A DNA stretch of 64,000 nucleotides from Devosia subaequoris (GTDB lineage Bacteria; Pseudomonadota; Alphaproteobacteria; Rhizobiales; Devosiaceae), in NCBI RefSeq assembly GCF_014197055.1, contig NZ_JACIEW010000001.1:124001-188000 (forward strand), read 5' to 3'. The position numbers and the translations under genes are program-made. The notes below the pieces were generated by a model. It searched no databases, had not been told where the DNA came from, and saw only the letters and a program-made list of their open reading frames with translations. Each line of letters starts with the position of its first letter. The stretch's first letter is position 1. Of this stretch, positions 45,111 to 54,870 are shown one piece after another.

Positions 45111-47444
45111 ATGGCCGACTTGGTCTCAGCCAACGAACATCAAGGCGCCCCTGCCGCCGGCGAATCGCCGGCCGGGCGGCGTGGGCTGTTGCGCATTCAG
45201 CAGAACCATTCTCTGCGCGTACTCGGCTTTGTCGTGGTGTTTGCCTCGGTGCTGATGTCGTCGGCGTCCTTCTTCATTCTCTCCGGCGTCACCAATATCG
45301 AACCCTCGCCAACGGTATGGACTGTCATCTGGGTGGTCACCGGTCTCCTGGTGCTGCTGGTGATTGCTCTGGTGGTGACCGAAGCCGTGCTGCTGTTCCA
45401 GGCACGACTACGCGGCGTGCCCGGTGCAGGGCTGCAGGTGCGGATGGTGGCGATGTTCGCCTTTGTGGCGGCTGTCCCTGCGGCCCTTGTCGCCGTGGTG
45501 GCGACCATTGCACTCAACCAGGGGCTGGATCAGTGGTTCTCCGAGCGGACGCGGGCGATGGTGGAAAGTTCGCGACTAGTGGCCCGGTCCTACATGCTCG
45601 AACATGCCCAGGTGCTGCGGGACGACATTATCTGGGTGGCGACCGAATTGGAGCAGGCGCGCGAGACTTATGAGGAAGAACCGGTTCGGTTCGAACGGAT
45701 CCTGACGGCCCTTGCGGTGACGCGTTCGCTGCCGTTTACGGCGCTGATCGACAGGTCCGGCGAGACGCTGATGCGCGCGCAGATCAACGTCGCCGGGGCC
45801 TATCCCAAATTGCCGGCCGGGGTAACTGATGGCGTGGTCGAGGGAATACCAACCCCGATTGCACCGGGGTCGACCCAGTTTGTGGGATCAGTGGTCAAAC
45901 TGCGTGGCTATGACGAGACCTTTCTGTTCGTGGCGCGTCCGGTCGATGCAGAAGTACTTGAATACATGCGTTTAACCGATGAGAACATCACGGAATATCG
46001 AGAGTACGCCTCCAGCCGGTTAGTGTTCCAGATTACCTTCACCATCATGTATGTGGGGCTGGCTGTGGTGCTGCTGCTGGCCGCGCTCTGGATCGGTATC
46101 GCACTGGCCAATCGCTTCGTCGACCCGATCAGAAACCTGATGATCGCGTCGCGCCGGGTGAGTTCGGGCGATCTGGATGTACAAGTACCGGTACAGGAGG
46201 GTAGGGGCGATTTGCGGGATTTGTCCAATGGCTTTAACCGCATGACGCAGCAGCTCAAGACGCAACGGCTGGACCTGCTCAAGGCCAATGAAGTCAATGA
46301 GAAACGCCGTCAGTTTACCGAGGCGGTGGTGGAGGGCGTGTCCGCCGGCATTATTGGACTGGATCCCTATGGGGCGGTGACGCTGGTCAATGCGCGCGCC
46401 TGTGAAATGCTCGGCCGTACAGAAATCGAGCTGATGGGCGAACCAATGGACAAGATCATGCCCGAACTCGCGGCAACGCTGGACAAGGCGAAGTCGGCCC
46501 GACGCGGTCAGGTGCGGGACCAGATCCAGCTTGGCAATGAGACGGACCGGCGCATCTATCAGGTACAGCTGACGCGCGAAGGCTCGATCACCGAATCCAA
46601 GGGCTATGTGCTGACCTTTGACGATATCACCGACCTCGAATCGGCGCAGCGGACCAGTGCCTGGGCCGATGTCGCGCGCCGTATTGCCCATGAGATTAAG
46701 AACCCGCTGACGCCGATTCAGCTTTCGGCAGAGCGTTTGCGCCGACGCTATGGCAGCAAGCTCGAAGACGATCGCGATGTGTTCGACAAATGCATCAACA
46801 CCATTGTGCGCCAGGTTGGCGATATCGGCCGGATGGTTGATGAATTCTCGGCTTTCGCGCGCATGCCGGAATCGGTTCCCGAGACCGCCGATCTGAGCGA
46901 TGTAATCCGCCAGGCGGTGTTCCTGGAAAGTGTGCGCCTGCCCGAGGTCAACATCAATACGGTGCTGCCTGACGAGACGATCATGGCTTGGTTCGACACG
47001 CGCCTTGTCAGCCAGTCTCTGACCAATCTGATAAAAAATGCCGTAGAGGCCTTCGAGGGCATCCCCCTTTCCGGAGATTGGCAGCCCACCATTACCGTGG
47101 AAGCCCATCTGGAGGGCAATCATGCCCGTGTTTCAGTGTCCGACAACGGCAAGGGGTGGCCGGCAGAAAATAGACAAAGGCTGCTCGAGCCCTATATGAC
47201 AACGCGGGAGAAGGGCACGGGCCTCGGCCTTGCCATCGTCGCCCGCATCATCGAGCAGCATGGCGGAATCGTCGAGTTGATCGATGCAGAGCCTGATCCA
47301 CGGGGCAGGGTGGGCGCCTGCGTCACCTTCACGCTGCCTTTGCATTCACCAGCAATGAACACCACAGAGACAGGAGCCGCGGCGGCGGACGACAATCCTG
47401 TCCAAAAGGAGGAGCCGCAATTACCCGCGGTTGTTCACAAATAA
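45111..47444 (+). CDS. ntrY: nitrogen regulation sensor histidine kinase NtrY
   Basis: A 777-residue membrane kinase. There are three or four N-terminal membrane segments (VLGFVVVFASVLMSSASFFIL near residues 36-56, VIWVVTGLLVLLVIALVV near 70-87, and one near 110-130), a periplasmic sensor region, and a further segment near 305-330 leading into HAMP (ANRFVDPIRNLMIASRRVSSGDL). PAS at about 400-500 is followed by HisKA with [19 protein letters not shown], and by HATPase ending GTGLGLAIVARIIEQHGG. The ATG at 45111 has GGAGGA 13 bases upstream; GTG 45069 is the alternative. It acts with NtrX. Confidence 0.95.
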   Translation: MADLVSANEHQGAPAAGESPAGRRGLLRIQQNHSLRVLGFVVVFASVLMSSASFFILSGVTNIEPSPTVWTVIWVVTGLLVLLVIALVVTEAVLLFQARLRGVPGAGLQVRMVAMFAFVAAVPAALVAVVATIALNQGLDQWFSERTRAMVESSRLVARSYMLEHAQVLRDDIIWVATELEQARETYEEEPVRFERILTALAVTRSLPFTALIDRSGETLMRAQINVAGAYPKLPAGVTDGVVEGIPTPIAPGSTQFVGSVVKLRGYDETFLFVARPVDAEVLEYMRLTDENITEYREYASSRLVFQITFTIMYVGLAVVLLLAALWIGIALANRFVDPIRNLMIASRRVSSGDLDVQVPVQEGRGDLRDLSNGFNRMTQQLKTQRLDLLKANEVNEKRRQFTEAVVEGVSAGIIGLDPYGAVTLVNARACEMLGRTEIELMGEPMDKIMPELAATLDKAKSARRGQVRDQIQLGNETDRRIYQVQLTREGSITESKGYVLTFDDITDLESAQRTSAWADVARRIAHEIKNPLTPIQLSAERLRRRYGSKLEDDRDVFDKCINTIVRQVGDIGRMVDEFSAFARMPESVPETADLSDVIRQAVFLESVRLPEVNINTVLPDETIMAWFDTRLVSQSLTNLIKNAVEAFEGIPLSGDWQPTITVEAHLEGNHARVSVSDNGKGWPAENRQRLLEPYMTTREKGTGLGLAIVARIIEQHGGIVELIDAEPDPRGRVGACVTFTLPLHSPAMNTTETGAAAADDNPVQKEEPQLPAVVHK

Positions 47445-48827
47445 ATGGCTTTGGACATTCTGATCATCGACGACGAGGACGATATCCGCGACCTGATCGC
47501 GGGGATTCTCGAGGACGAAGGCTATGAGGCGCGACAGGCCCATGATGCCGATAGCGGGCTCAACGAAATTGCGCGGCGCCGTCCGAGCCTGGTGTTTCTC
47601 GACATCTGGATGCAGGGCTCGCGGCTCGATGGGCTGCAATTGCTGGATGTGTTCCAAAGTCAGCATCCCGATATGCCGGTGGTGATGATTTCGGGCCACG
47701 GCAATGTGGAGACAGCGGTGTCGGCGATCCGACGCGGCGCCTATGACTATATCGAGAAGCCGTTCAAGATCGACCGGCTCTTGCATGTCACACAGCGGGC
47801 CATGGAAGCGACACGCCTGCGCAGCGAAGTGGCCGAGTTGAAGGAGCGTTCGGCGAGCAAGAGCCAGGAGATGGTGGGGACCTCGCCTGCCCTACAGCAG
47901 GTGCGTGGAGTGATCGAGAAGTCGGCGCCGACCAATTCGCGCATCTTCATTTCGGGACCCAGCGGGGCCGGCAAGGGGCTGGTGGCGCGTCAGATTCATC
48001 TGCGCAGTCCGCGTGCCGATTCACCGTTTGTGGAGATCAATGCCTCGCTCTACGCCCCGGAGGAAGTGCCGGTGGTGCTGTTTGGCCGCGAGGCGCGCGA
48101 CAAGACCGGTCTGCTCAAGGTTGAGGTTGGGGCGCTGGAGCGGGCCCATGGCGGCACGCTCTATCTCTCGGAAGTCACCACCTTGCCGCAGCAGGTGCAG
48201 GCCGCCCTGTTGCGCACCCTGGTGGAAAACCGATTCCAGAGAGTGGGCGGCACCCAGGCGGTGCCCATCGATGTGCGCATCATCTCGTCGAGTTCGCAGA
48301 ATGTGGCGGCGCAGGTGGACAGCGGCGAATTTCGTTCGGATTTGTTCCATCGCCTGTCCATTGTGCCGCTGCCTCTGACGCCGCTCAAGGAGCGTCGCGA
48401 GGATGTGCCGCCTCTGGTGTCGGTGTTCATTGAGCAAGTCTGTCGGATGCACAATCTGCAGCGGCTGAACATAGGCGATGACGCCATGGCCGTGCTGCAG
48501 GCGCAGGACTGGCCGGGTAATGCGCGGCAATTGCGCAATTCCATCGAACGACTGCTGATCCTGATGAAGGACCAGCAGCCCGATAGCGGCGTGATTACTG
48601 CCGCCATGCTGCCGTCCGACATTGGCGAGGTGCTACCCACGGTCGGCGATGCGGATGCTTCGGCGCATCTGATGAGCCTGCCGCTGCGCGACGCAAGAGA
48701 AGTATTTGAGCGGCAGTATCTGCTGGCCCAGATCGAGCGCTTTGGTGGCAATATTTCCAAGACGGCGGAGTTCGTCGGCATGGAGCGGAGCGCATTGCAC
48801 CGCAAGATCAAATCGCTGGGGCTTTGA
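47445..48827 (+). CDS. ntrX: nitrogen regulation response regulator NtrX, with degenerate AAA+ motifs
   Basis: A 460-residue response regulator starting one base after the ntrY stop. The receiver is intact (ILIIDDEDDIRDLIAGIL, acceptor Asp in LVFLDIWMQG near 53). The AAA+ domain has Walker A as GPSGAGKG, the sigma-54 contact GAFTGA is absent (the region reads REARDKTGLLKVEVGAL), and Walker B is changed to GGTLYLSEVTTLP, without the Asp-Glu pair. So it should not activate sigma-54 and probably works as a sigma-70-type regulator. The C-terminal Fis helix-turn-helix GGNISKTAEFVGMERSALHR is intact. Confidence 0.95.
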   Translation: MALDILIIDDEDDIRDLIAGILEDEGYEARQAHDADSGLNEIARRRPSLVFLDIWMQGSRLDGLQLLDVFQSQHPDMPVVMISGHGNVETAVSAIRRGAYDYIEKPFKIDRLLHVTQRAMEATRLRSEVAELKERSASKSQEMVGTSPALQQVRGVIEKSAPTNSRIFISGPSGAGKGLVARQIHLRSPRADSPFVEINASLYAPEEVPVVLFGREARDKTGLLKVEVGALERAHGGTLYLSEVTTLPQQVQAALLRTLVENRFQRVGGTQAVPIDVRIISSSSQNVAAQVDSGEFRSDLFHRLSIVPLPLTPLKERREDVPPLVSVFIEQVCRMHNLQRLNIGDDAMAVLQAQDWPGNARQLRNSIERLLILMKDQQPDSGVITAAMLPSDIGEVLPTVGDADASAHLMSLPLRDAREVFERQYLLAQIERFGGNISKTAEFVGMERSALHRKIKSLGL

Positions 48828-48922
48828 GATCCGATGACAATAGCCCTCTGCCATGCACGGTGAGCGGGTAGGCAGTTCTGCGCAACTGTGCCATAGTGAC
48901 TAAGATATGATAATTCGGATCC

Positions 48923-48943
48923 TGGGACTGGGCGGCAGTCCCA
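48923..48943 (+). promoter_or_regulatory. hairpin in the hfq leader
   Basis: TGGGACTG and CAGTCCCA form a perfect 8-bp stem with a GGCGG loop, 67 bases before the hfq start and just after a TATGAT (48906-48911) that could be a -10 element. No T-run follows, so it is more likely an mRNA structure than a terminator. Confidence 0.35.
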
Positions 48944-49010
48944 TCAGGGTACGGACGCAAGCAATTGCGACAAGAACAGCGACAATAAAGCCGCGGTAAA
49001 GAGGCCAAAA

Positions 49011-49262
49011 ATGGCTAGCGAAAAGCAGCAAAATCTGCAGGATTCCTTCCTCAACCATGTGCGCAAGCAGAAAGTGCCCGTCACCATCTTTCTGGTGAAC
49101 GGGGTCAAGCTGCAGGGCGTAATTACCTGGTTCGACAATTTCTGTCTGCTGCTGCGGCGTGACGCGCAGTCGCAACTGGTCTATAAGCACGCCATCTCAA
49201 CCATCATGCCCGGCGCGCCGATCCAGTTGTTTGATCCCGAGCAGAGCACTGATCACGACTGA
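49011..49262 (+). CDS. hfq: RNA chaperone Hfq
   Basis: An 83-residue Sm-like protein that forms hexamers and pairs small RNAs with mRNAs. It has the Sm1 block [29 protein letters not shown] (quoted here by its ends, residues 7 to 36) and the Sm2 block with YKHAISTI near 59-66, the YKHA motif of the RNA site. The C-terminal tail is short, as is usual in alphaproteobacteria. AAGAGG lies nine bases before the ATG. hflX follows after eight bases, the classic hfq-hflX pair. Confidence 0.97.
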   Translation: MASEKQQNLQDSFLNHVRKQKVPVTIFLVNGVKLQGVITWFDNFCLLLRRDAQSQLVYKHAISTIMPGAPIQLFDPEQSTDHD

Positions 49263-49270
49263 CCGCTTAG

Positions 49271-50638
49271 ATGCACGAATTTGACGACGAGCGGGACGCC
49301 CAACCGGGCGGCCCCAAGCCCTATATCGATCGGCAAGCCCAGCCGACACGAACCGGGCTTGTGTGTCCCGATGTGCGCGGCAAATCCAGCTATCACGATA
49401 TCGATGCGCGCCAGGCCGAGTTTGAAGGCCTTGCGGGTGCAATTGCGCTCGACATCGTCTTCTCCGAGGTCGTCCGCGTGCGAGAAATTCGTCCGGCGAC
49501 CTATATTGGGGCGGGCCATGTGGCCACTCTCGCCGAGAAGGTGAGGGCTGAAGATATCGAGCTTCTGCTGGTCGACGCAGCTTTGACTCCGATCCAGCAG
49601 CGCAATCTGGAGCGGGAAACCGGCACCAAGGTGCTCGACCGCACGGCGCTGATCCTGGAAATCTTCGGCGAGCGGGCGGCGACACGCGAAGGCGTGCTGC
49701 AGGTGGAACTGGCCCATCTTAATTACCAGAAGGGGCGCCTGGTGCGCTCCTGGACCCACTTGGAACGACAGAGGGGCAGCGGCGGCACCGGCTTCATGGG
49801 TGGTCCGGGCGAAACCCAGATCGAAAGTGACCGCCGCCAGATCACCGAGCGGATCGTGCTGCTTGAGGATCGGCTGGAGAAGGTCAAGAAGACGCGCGAA
49901 CAGCAGCGCCGGCAGCGCACCAAGGCGCTGATTCCCGTCGTGGCACTGGTTGGCTATACCAACGCAGGAAAATCGAGCCTGTTCAATGTGTTGACTGGGG
50001 CAGGGGTGTTCGCGGAGAATCTGCTTTTCGCCACGCTGGATACGACGGTTCGCAAGATTGCCCTGCCGCATGGTCGCGAAGTGATGCTGAGCGACACTGT
50101 GGGATTCGTGGCGGATCTGCCGCACGATTTGGTGGCCGCTTTCCGTGCAACTCTGGAGGAAGTGGTGGATGCAGACGTCATTTTGCACGTACGCGACATC
50201 GCCAATCCCGATCATGCCGCGCAGGCACAGGATGTTCTTACTGTGCTCGAGGAGCTTGGTGTTTCCTCGGAGACCACGCCAATCGTCGAGGTCTGGAACA
50301 AGATCGACCTCCTTGAGGAGCCGGGACTAGCTCTGGCTTCTGCGGCGCCGGCAGGTAAGGTGGTGGCGACCATGCCGGTGTCCGCGCATAGCGGTCAGGG
50401 GCTCGATGCGCTACGGCTCAAGATCGAGCAGCTTTTGAGCGAACAGAGCCGCACCTATCACGTGCATGTGCCCCATAGCGCGGGGAGCGATATTGGCTGG
50501 CTGCACAGCAATGCGGAGGTAATTTCGCGGGACGACGCCAATGAGCAGGGCTCGGACTTCGTCGTGCGTGTCGATCCGCGGCATCGTGCAGCGTTTCTCG
50601 AGAGGTTTAACGGCCGGATTGCCGTGTCGGATCTTTAG
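49271..50638 (+). CDS. hflX: ribosome-associated GTPase HflX
   Basis: A 455-residue GTPase that binds and splits stalled ribosomes under stress. The N-terminal HflX domain has RPATYIGAGHVATLAEKV near residues 75-92, and the linker has GSGGTGFMGGPGETQIESDRR near 170-190. In the G domain, G1 is GYTNAGKSSLFN near 227-238, G3 DTVGFVADLPHDLV near 275, and G4 NKID near 349. The end of the gene overlaps the 3' end of convergent mazG by 32 bases, an unusual tail-to-tail overlap. Confidence 0.96.
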   Translation: MHEFDDERDAQPGGPKPYIDRQAQPTRTGLVCPDVRGKSSYHDIDARQAEFEGLAGAIALDIVFSEVVRVREIRPATYIGAGHVATLAEKVRAEDIELLLVDAALTPIQQRNLERETGTKVLDRTALILEIFGERAATREGVLQVELAHLNYQKGRLVRSWTHLERQRGSGGTGFMGGPGETQIESDRRQITERIVLLEDRLEKVKKTREQQRRQRTKALIPVVALVGYTNAGKSSLFNVLTGAGVFAENLLFATLDTTVRKIALPHGREVMLSDTVGFVADLPHDLVAAFRATLEEVVDADVILHVRDIANPDHAAQAQDVLTVLEELGVSSETTPIVEVWNKIDLLEEPGLALASAAPAGKVVATMPVSAHSGQGLDALRLKIEQLLSEQSRTYHVHVPHSAGSDIGWLHSNAEVISRDDANEQGSDFVVRVDPRHRAAFLERFNGRIAVSDL

Positions 50639-51443
50639 ATTTATCTTTAGAACGAATCTCGTTCCAGTAGCCATCCAGGCGGTCTAGACCGGCCGAGGCT
50701 GGCTCGACCGCGTCTTCGCGGCAACGCGCTTCGACGTAGTGGAAACGCCGCGTGAACTTGGAATTGGCGTCACGCAGCGCGGCTTCGGGGTCCACGCCAG
50801 CCTTGCGGGCCAGATTGGCGACGGCAAAGAGCAAATCGCCGATTTCCTCGCGCAAAGCACCCTCATCGCCCGAAGTTTCGGCTTCGGCAACTTCGGCCAG
50901 TTCTTCCTCAATCTTGGCGCGGACGGCCACCAGGTCGGGCCAATCGAAGCCGACCTTCGCCGCGCGCTTGGTGAGCTTTTCGGCGCGGGCGAGGGCGGGC
51001 AGCACCTGCGGCACGTCATCGAGAATAGAGGGCTCGACATCACCCTTGCGCTCGGCCTTAGCCGCCCGCTCGCGCACTTTGATGGCTTCCCATCGATCCT
51101 GCGCATCGACAGCGCCATCGGCAACCACATCACCAAAAACATGGGGATGTCGGCGGATCAGCTTTTCGGTAATAGCCTCGACGACGTCGCCGATATCAAA
51201 ATGACCGGCTTCCTTGGCCATCTGGGCATGATAAATCGGCTGCAGCAGCAGATCGCCCAATTCCTCGCGCAGATCAGCAAAGTCCTCGCGTTCGATGGCG
51301 TCGGCGACTTCATAGGCTTCTTCGATGGTGTAGTGACGGATGGAGCGGAAGTCCTGCACCAGATCCCAGGGGCAGCCGCTACTCGGATCGCGCAGCGCGG
51401 CCATGATCTCAATGAGGCGGGAAATGTCTCGGGATGGCTGCAT
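50607..51443 (-). CDS. mazG: nucleoside triphosphate pyrophosphohydrolase MazG
   Basis: A 278-residue MazG with two all-alpha NTP-PPase domains. The first has CPWDLVQDFRSIRHYTIEEAYEV near residues 24-46 and the metal-binding EExxE pattern in REELGDLLLQPIYHA near 57. The second has LVAVRAKIEEELAEVAEAE and REEIGDLLFAVANLAR near 208-222. It removes abnormal NTPs and lowers (p)ppGpp-related stress in E. coli. The ATG at 51443 is preferred over 51488. The stop lies inside the end of hflX on the opposite strand. Confidence 0.95.
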   Translation of the reverse strand: MQPSRDISRLIEIMAALRDPSSGCPWDLVQDFRSIRHYTIEEAYEVADAIEREDFADLREELGDLLLQPIYHAQMAKEAGHFDIGDVVEAITEKLIRRHPHVFGDVVADGAVDAQDRWEAIKVRERAAKAERKGDVEPSILDDVPQVLPALARAEKLTKRAAKVGFDWPDLVAVRAKIEEELAEVAEAETSGDEGALREEIGDLLFAVANLARKAGVDPEAALRDANSKFTRRFHYVEARCREDAVEPASAGLDRLDGYWNEIRSKDKSKDPTRQSGR

Positions 51444-51558
51444 GAGGGACGGTCCAGGTGATTGGGATTCGATGCCGCACCATAGCAAAGCGTGAGGGAG
51501 GTGGCACGGCGTGCTTTGGTCATCATGAAGGGTCCGACATCTGCGAATAGGTTCTTCG

Positions 51559-51574
51559 CATAATATATATTATG
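51559..51574. promoter_or_regulatory. 16-bp perfect AT-rich palindrome upstream of mazG
   Basis: CATAATATATATTATG is an exact palindrome in otherwise GC-rich DNA, 116 bases before the mazG start in the 253-base gap to the next gene. It could be an operator or promoter element. No other gene is visible in the gap. Confidence 0.4.
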
Positions 51575-51696
51575 GAACTTTTGTGTTGGTGTTTAGCGGA
51601 AGCGCCTAGGTTTTGTGCGCTTTGGAAGCACCAAATGGTTCCCACCACCCGCACTCCGGCCCTTTGAAGACACCCTCGCAACTAGGATGCCACACC

Positions 51697-52533
51697 TTAA
51701 CGGTTGAGGATGCGACCGGTAACGACGTCGAACTGCATCCCATCAAAGGCCGGCGTGACGTTTGAAGGTGTCATGGTCTCCGTGTCGGCGTAGTCCAGAT
51801 CGATGTGCATATTCGTAAGTACGGCCTGACGCGGTTGAAAACGTTCGATGAGTTCAAGCGTCTCTGGCAAGCTCAAGTGACTTGGATGCGGCGTTGGCCG
51901 CAGCGCGTCAACGATCCAGATATCGAGTTCCTGCAGGTCCGTGTGAGCGCTGGCGGGTACGGCCGAAAGATCACAGCAATAAGCCAAGCCTCCGATGCGG
52001 TAGCCAAACGCGTTGATGTCGCCATGGGCGAGATCAAAGGCCTTGATATGCAGCGTACCGCCAGGACCGTCTACTGACACGGTATCGCCGGTAGAAATTT
52101 CGTGGGCGTTGAGGATTGGCGGATAGGCGCTGCCGGGCGGCGTCGAAAAACAATAGCCAAACGCTTCGCGCAGACGCGCACCGCAATCGGCTGAAAAATA
52201 GACATCGACGCGGCGCCGGTTGTGCAGCGCCAGAACGCGAAGATCGTCGATGCCATGTGTGTGGTCGGCATGCTCATGGGTATAGAGAACGGCGTCCAAC
52301 CGATCGACATGGGCGCCGAGTAATTGTTCGCGCAGGTCGGCCCCTGTGTCGATCAAAGCGCGAGTCGGGTGTTCGCCGCCATTGCGCCACCCTTCAATGA
52401 GCAGCGAACAGCGCCGCCGGCGATTGCGCGGCTCATGGGGATCGCAGGCGCCCCAGACATTGCCGATGCGTGGCACGCCACCGGATGACCCGCAGCCCAA
52501 TATGGTCGCGATGATCCGGTCGGGCGCGGCCAT
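51697..52533 (-). CDS. PhnP-like MBL-fold metallo-hydrolase
   Basis: A 278-residue metallo-beta-lactamase-fold phosphodiesterase-like protein. The start ILGCGSSGGVPRIGNVWGACDP (residues 10-31) is typical of PhnP-type enzymes. The metal motif is THEHADHTHGIDDLR near 85-99 (HxHxDH), a further histidine lies in DLAHGDINAFGYR near 168, and a late NMHIDLDY is near 241. It is the last gene of the rlpA-to-tatD run, four bases after tatD. No C-P lyase genes are nearby, so the substrate is probably a cyclic phosphate or other general ester. Confidence 0.92.
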   Translation of the reverse strand: MAAPDRIIATILGCGSSGGVPRIGNVWGACDPHEPRNRRRRCSLLIEGWRNGGEHPTRALIDTGADLREQLLGAHVDRLDAVLYTHEHADHTHGIDDLRVLALHNRRRVDVYFSADCGARLREAFGYCFSTPPGSAYPPILNAHEISTGDTVSVDGPGGTLHIKAFDLAHGDINAFGYRIGGLAYCCDLSAVPASAHTDLQELDIWIVDALRPTPHPSHLSLPETLELIERFQPRQAVLTNMHIDLDYADTETMTPSNVTPAFDGMQFDVVTGRILNR

Positions 52534-52537
52534 GGCT

Positions 52538-53323
52538 CTATCTCACGCCAGTCTTCGAAAAAAGGCGACCGAAATTGGCGGTGGATTCCGCTCCAAGCTG
52601 TTCGAGCGAAATGCCGCGGATATCGGACAGTTTCTCTGCGGTATGGCGCACATAGCTGGGTTCATTGGACTGACCGCGATGCGGGATCGGGGCCAGATAA
52701 GGTGCATCAGTTTCAACCAGATAGCGGTCGGACGGGACTATTCTGGCGACCTCGCGGATTTCCTCGGCATTTTTGAAAGTGATGATTCCCGAGAAAGATA
52801 CATAACCGCCAAGGGCCAGGGCGCGCTGCGCTAGGTCCATGCCGGCCGTGAAGCAATGCAGGACAAATGGGAAGGCCCCCTGCCCGGCTTCTTCCTCAAG
52901 GATAGCTGCCATGTCGTCATCGGCCTGGCGGCTGTGGATAACCAGTGGAAGACCGGTGATGCGCGCCGCGGCAATATGGCGACGCAAACCGGTGGCCTGC
53001 GCCTCGCGTGGCGCGTTATCGTAGAAAAAGTCGAGGCCGGCTTCGCCGATGGCAACACAGCGCGGATGGGCACTTAGCCGGACAAGTTCATCCACTTCTA
53101 TATGCAATTCTTCATGCGCATTATGCGGATGCGTGCCGACCGAGCACCAGACGTTCTCATAACGTTCCGCCAGCTCGGCATAAGTGGAAAAGTTTTCCAC
53201 TCTTGTGGAAATCGTCACCATTCCGGTCACGCCAGCGGTCGCCGCGCGCGCCATTACGCCGTCCAGATCGCTGGACAAGGCTTCGAAGTCGAGGTGGCAA
53301 TGGCTGTCGATCAGCATGGTCAT
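52538..53323 (-). CDS. tatD: TatD-family metal-dependent DNase
   Basis: A 261-residue TIM-barrel hydrolase of the TatD family. Metal ligands are in IDSHCHLDF (residues 5-13), [13 protein letters not shown] near 92-104, [11 protein letters not shown] near 127, [10 protein letters not shown] near 151, and the late Asp in [16 protein letters not shown] near 200. This matches YcfH-type members. The ATG overlaps the metG stop (ATGA). The family is proposed to act as 3'-5' nuclease in DNA repair. The metG-tatD-MBL order is common in alphaproteobacteria. Confidence 0.94.
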   Translation of the reverse strand: MTMLIDSHCHLDFEALSSDLDGVMARAATAGVTGMVTISTRVENFSTYAELAERYENVWCSVGTHPHNAHEELHIEVDELVRLSAHPRCVAIGEAGLDFFYDNAPREAQATGLRRHIAAARITGLPLVIHSRQADDDMAAILEEEAGQGAFPFVLHCFTAGMDLAQRALALGGYVSFSGIITFKNAEEIREVARIVPSDRYLVETDAPYLAPIPHRGQSNEPSYVRHTAEKLSDIRGISLEQLGAESTANFGRLFSKTGVR

Positions 53324-54870
53324 TCAGTCGGTTTTTCGAGCCGTGCGAACACGCCCTGGGGTGCCGGCAGCTCAGAATTCGTTAGCAGACTGTTAGCTTT
53401 GACGGCAGCATCAAGCGTGCGCTCGCCAACTGGCACATCAAGCTGGTCGAGCAGCCGCGCGGCCGAGGCGGGCACGAAGGCCAACATGGGTATTGCCATG
53501 CGGCGCACAGTGTCTGCAGTCACATAGAGGACTGTGGCCATGCGGACCGGATCAGTCTTTTTGAGTGCCCAAGGTTCCTGGGCCGCGAAATAGTTATTGG
53601 CCGAACTCAGCGCGCCGATGATGGCGCCGGTCGCCTCGTGGACAAGCTGCTGGTCCATGGCCTTCTGGGCGACGGCAATGGCTTCGGTGACCTCGGCGAT
53701 GATGGCCTTGTCTGCATCGGTCAGTTCGCCCAGTTCAGGCACCCTGCCCCCGCAGTTCTTGTTGATCATCGACAGCGAGCGCTGCGCCAGATTGCCCAGA
53801 TTGTTGGCGAGGTCCGCATTGACGCGATTGACCAGCTTTTCGTGGCTATAGTCCCCATCGCTGCCGAAGGAGACTTCGCGAAGGAAGAAATACCGCACGG
53901 CGTCCTGGCCGAAGGTTTCGACAAGAGCGAAGGGGTCGATGACATTGCCAAGCGACTTGCTCATCTTCTGACCGTCGACCGTGAGGAAGCCATGCGCGAA
54001 CACGCGATGCTGGACGTCGAGACCGGCGCTCATCAGGAAGGCTGGCCAGTATACGGTATGGAAGCGGATGATGTCCTTGCCGATGACATGCAGGTCCGCC
54101 GGCCAGAATTTCTTGAACAGCTCGTTGTCTTCGTCAGGATAACCAAGGCCTGTGATGTAGTTGGTCAGGGCGTCGACCCAGACATACATGACATGGCCTT
54201 CGGCGCCAGGCACGGGAATGCCCCAGTCAAAGGTGGTGCGCGAGATGGACAGGTCCTGCAGCCCGCTTTTGACGAATGAGATGATTTCATTTCGCCGCTC
54301 CTTGGGAGCGATGAAATCGGGATTGGCCTCGTAAAGGTCGAGCAGTTTCTGTTGATAGGCGGAGAGGCGGAAGAAATAGGTCGGTTCTTCGACCCATTCG
54401 ACCTCGGCGCCGGACGGCGCGAAGCGCTTGCCGTCCTTTTCGGTCAGCTCGCTCTCATCGAAATAGGCTTCATCGCGCACCGAGTACCAGCCCTTGTAGG
54501 TGGACTGGAAAATGTCGCCATTGCTGCTGTCGGCCATTTTCTTCCAGATGGCCTGAGACGCTTCATGGTGGCGATGTTCGGTGGTGCGGATGAAATCGTC
54601 ATTGGACAGGTTCAGCGCGGCGGCAAGCTTCTTGAAGGCGCCAGCGTTCCGGTCGGCCAATTCACGGACTGGAATGCCTTCCTTGGCGGCGGTCTGCACC
54701 ATCTTGATGCCGTGCTCGTCAGTGCCGGTGAGGAAATAGACCTCTCGGCCTTCCAGACGCTTCCAGCGCGCGACGGCGTCGGTCGCGATCATCTCATAGG
54801 CGTGACCAATATGGGGCGCGCCATTGGGGTAGGAGATCGCGGTGGTGACGTAGAACGGCTTGGAGGTCAT
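53320..54870 (-). CDS. metG: methionyl-tRNA synthetase
   Basis: A 516-residue class I synthetase without a C-terminal tRNA-binding extension. It has the HIGH-like site in [16 protein letters not shown] (residues 12-27) and [12 protein letters not shown] near 47. The catalytic KMSKS loop is in [18 protein letters not shown] near 298-315. The zinc-finger region is the short form lacking cysteines (around 120-150), typical of this alphaproteobacterial type. The ATG at 54870 overlaps the holB stop. A longer frame to 54999 runs through holB and is not used. Confidence 0.97.
   Translation of the reverse strand: MTSKPFYVTTAISYPNGAPHIGHAYEMIATDAVARWKRLEGREVYFLTGTDEHGIKMVQTAAKEGIPVRELADRNAGAFKKLAAALNLSNDDFIRTTEHRHHEASQAIWKKMADSSNGDIFQSTYKGWYSVRDEAYFDESELTEKDGKRFAPSGAEVEWVEEPTYFFRLSAYQQKLLDLYEANPDFIAPKERRNEIISFVKSGLQDLSISRTTFDWGIPVPGAEGHVMYVWVDALTNYITGLGYPDEDNELFKKFWPADLHVIGKDIIRFHTVYWPAFLMSAGLDVQHRVFAHGFLTVDGQKMSKSLGNVIDPFALVETFGQDAVRYFFLREVSFGSDGDYSHEKLVNRVNADLANNLGNLAQRSLSMINKNCGGRVPELGELTDADKAIIAEVTEAIAVAQKAMDQQLVHEATGAIIGALSSANNYFAAQEPWALKKTDPVRMATVLYVTADTVRRMAIPMLAFVPASAARLLDQLDVPVGERTLDAAVKANSLLTNSELPAPQGVFARLEKPTE

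Noticed and set aside
46020-47123. Long open frame on the minus strand opposite ntrY
   Set aside because: It is a shadow of the ntrY coding frame with no recognisable motifs.
51572-51667. 31-codon ORF next to the AT-rich palindrome
   Set aside because: No ribosome binding site, and the start overlaps the palindrome. There is no gene downstream on that strand for a leader peptide to control.
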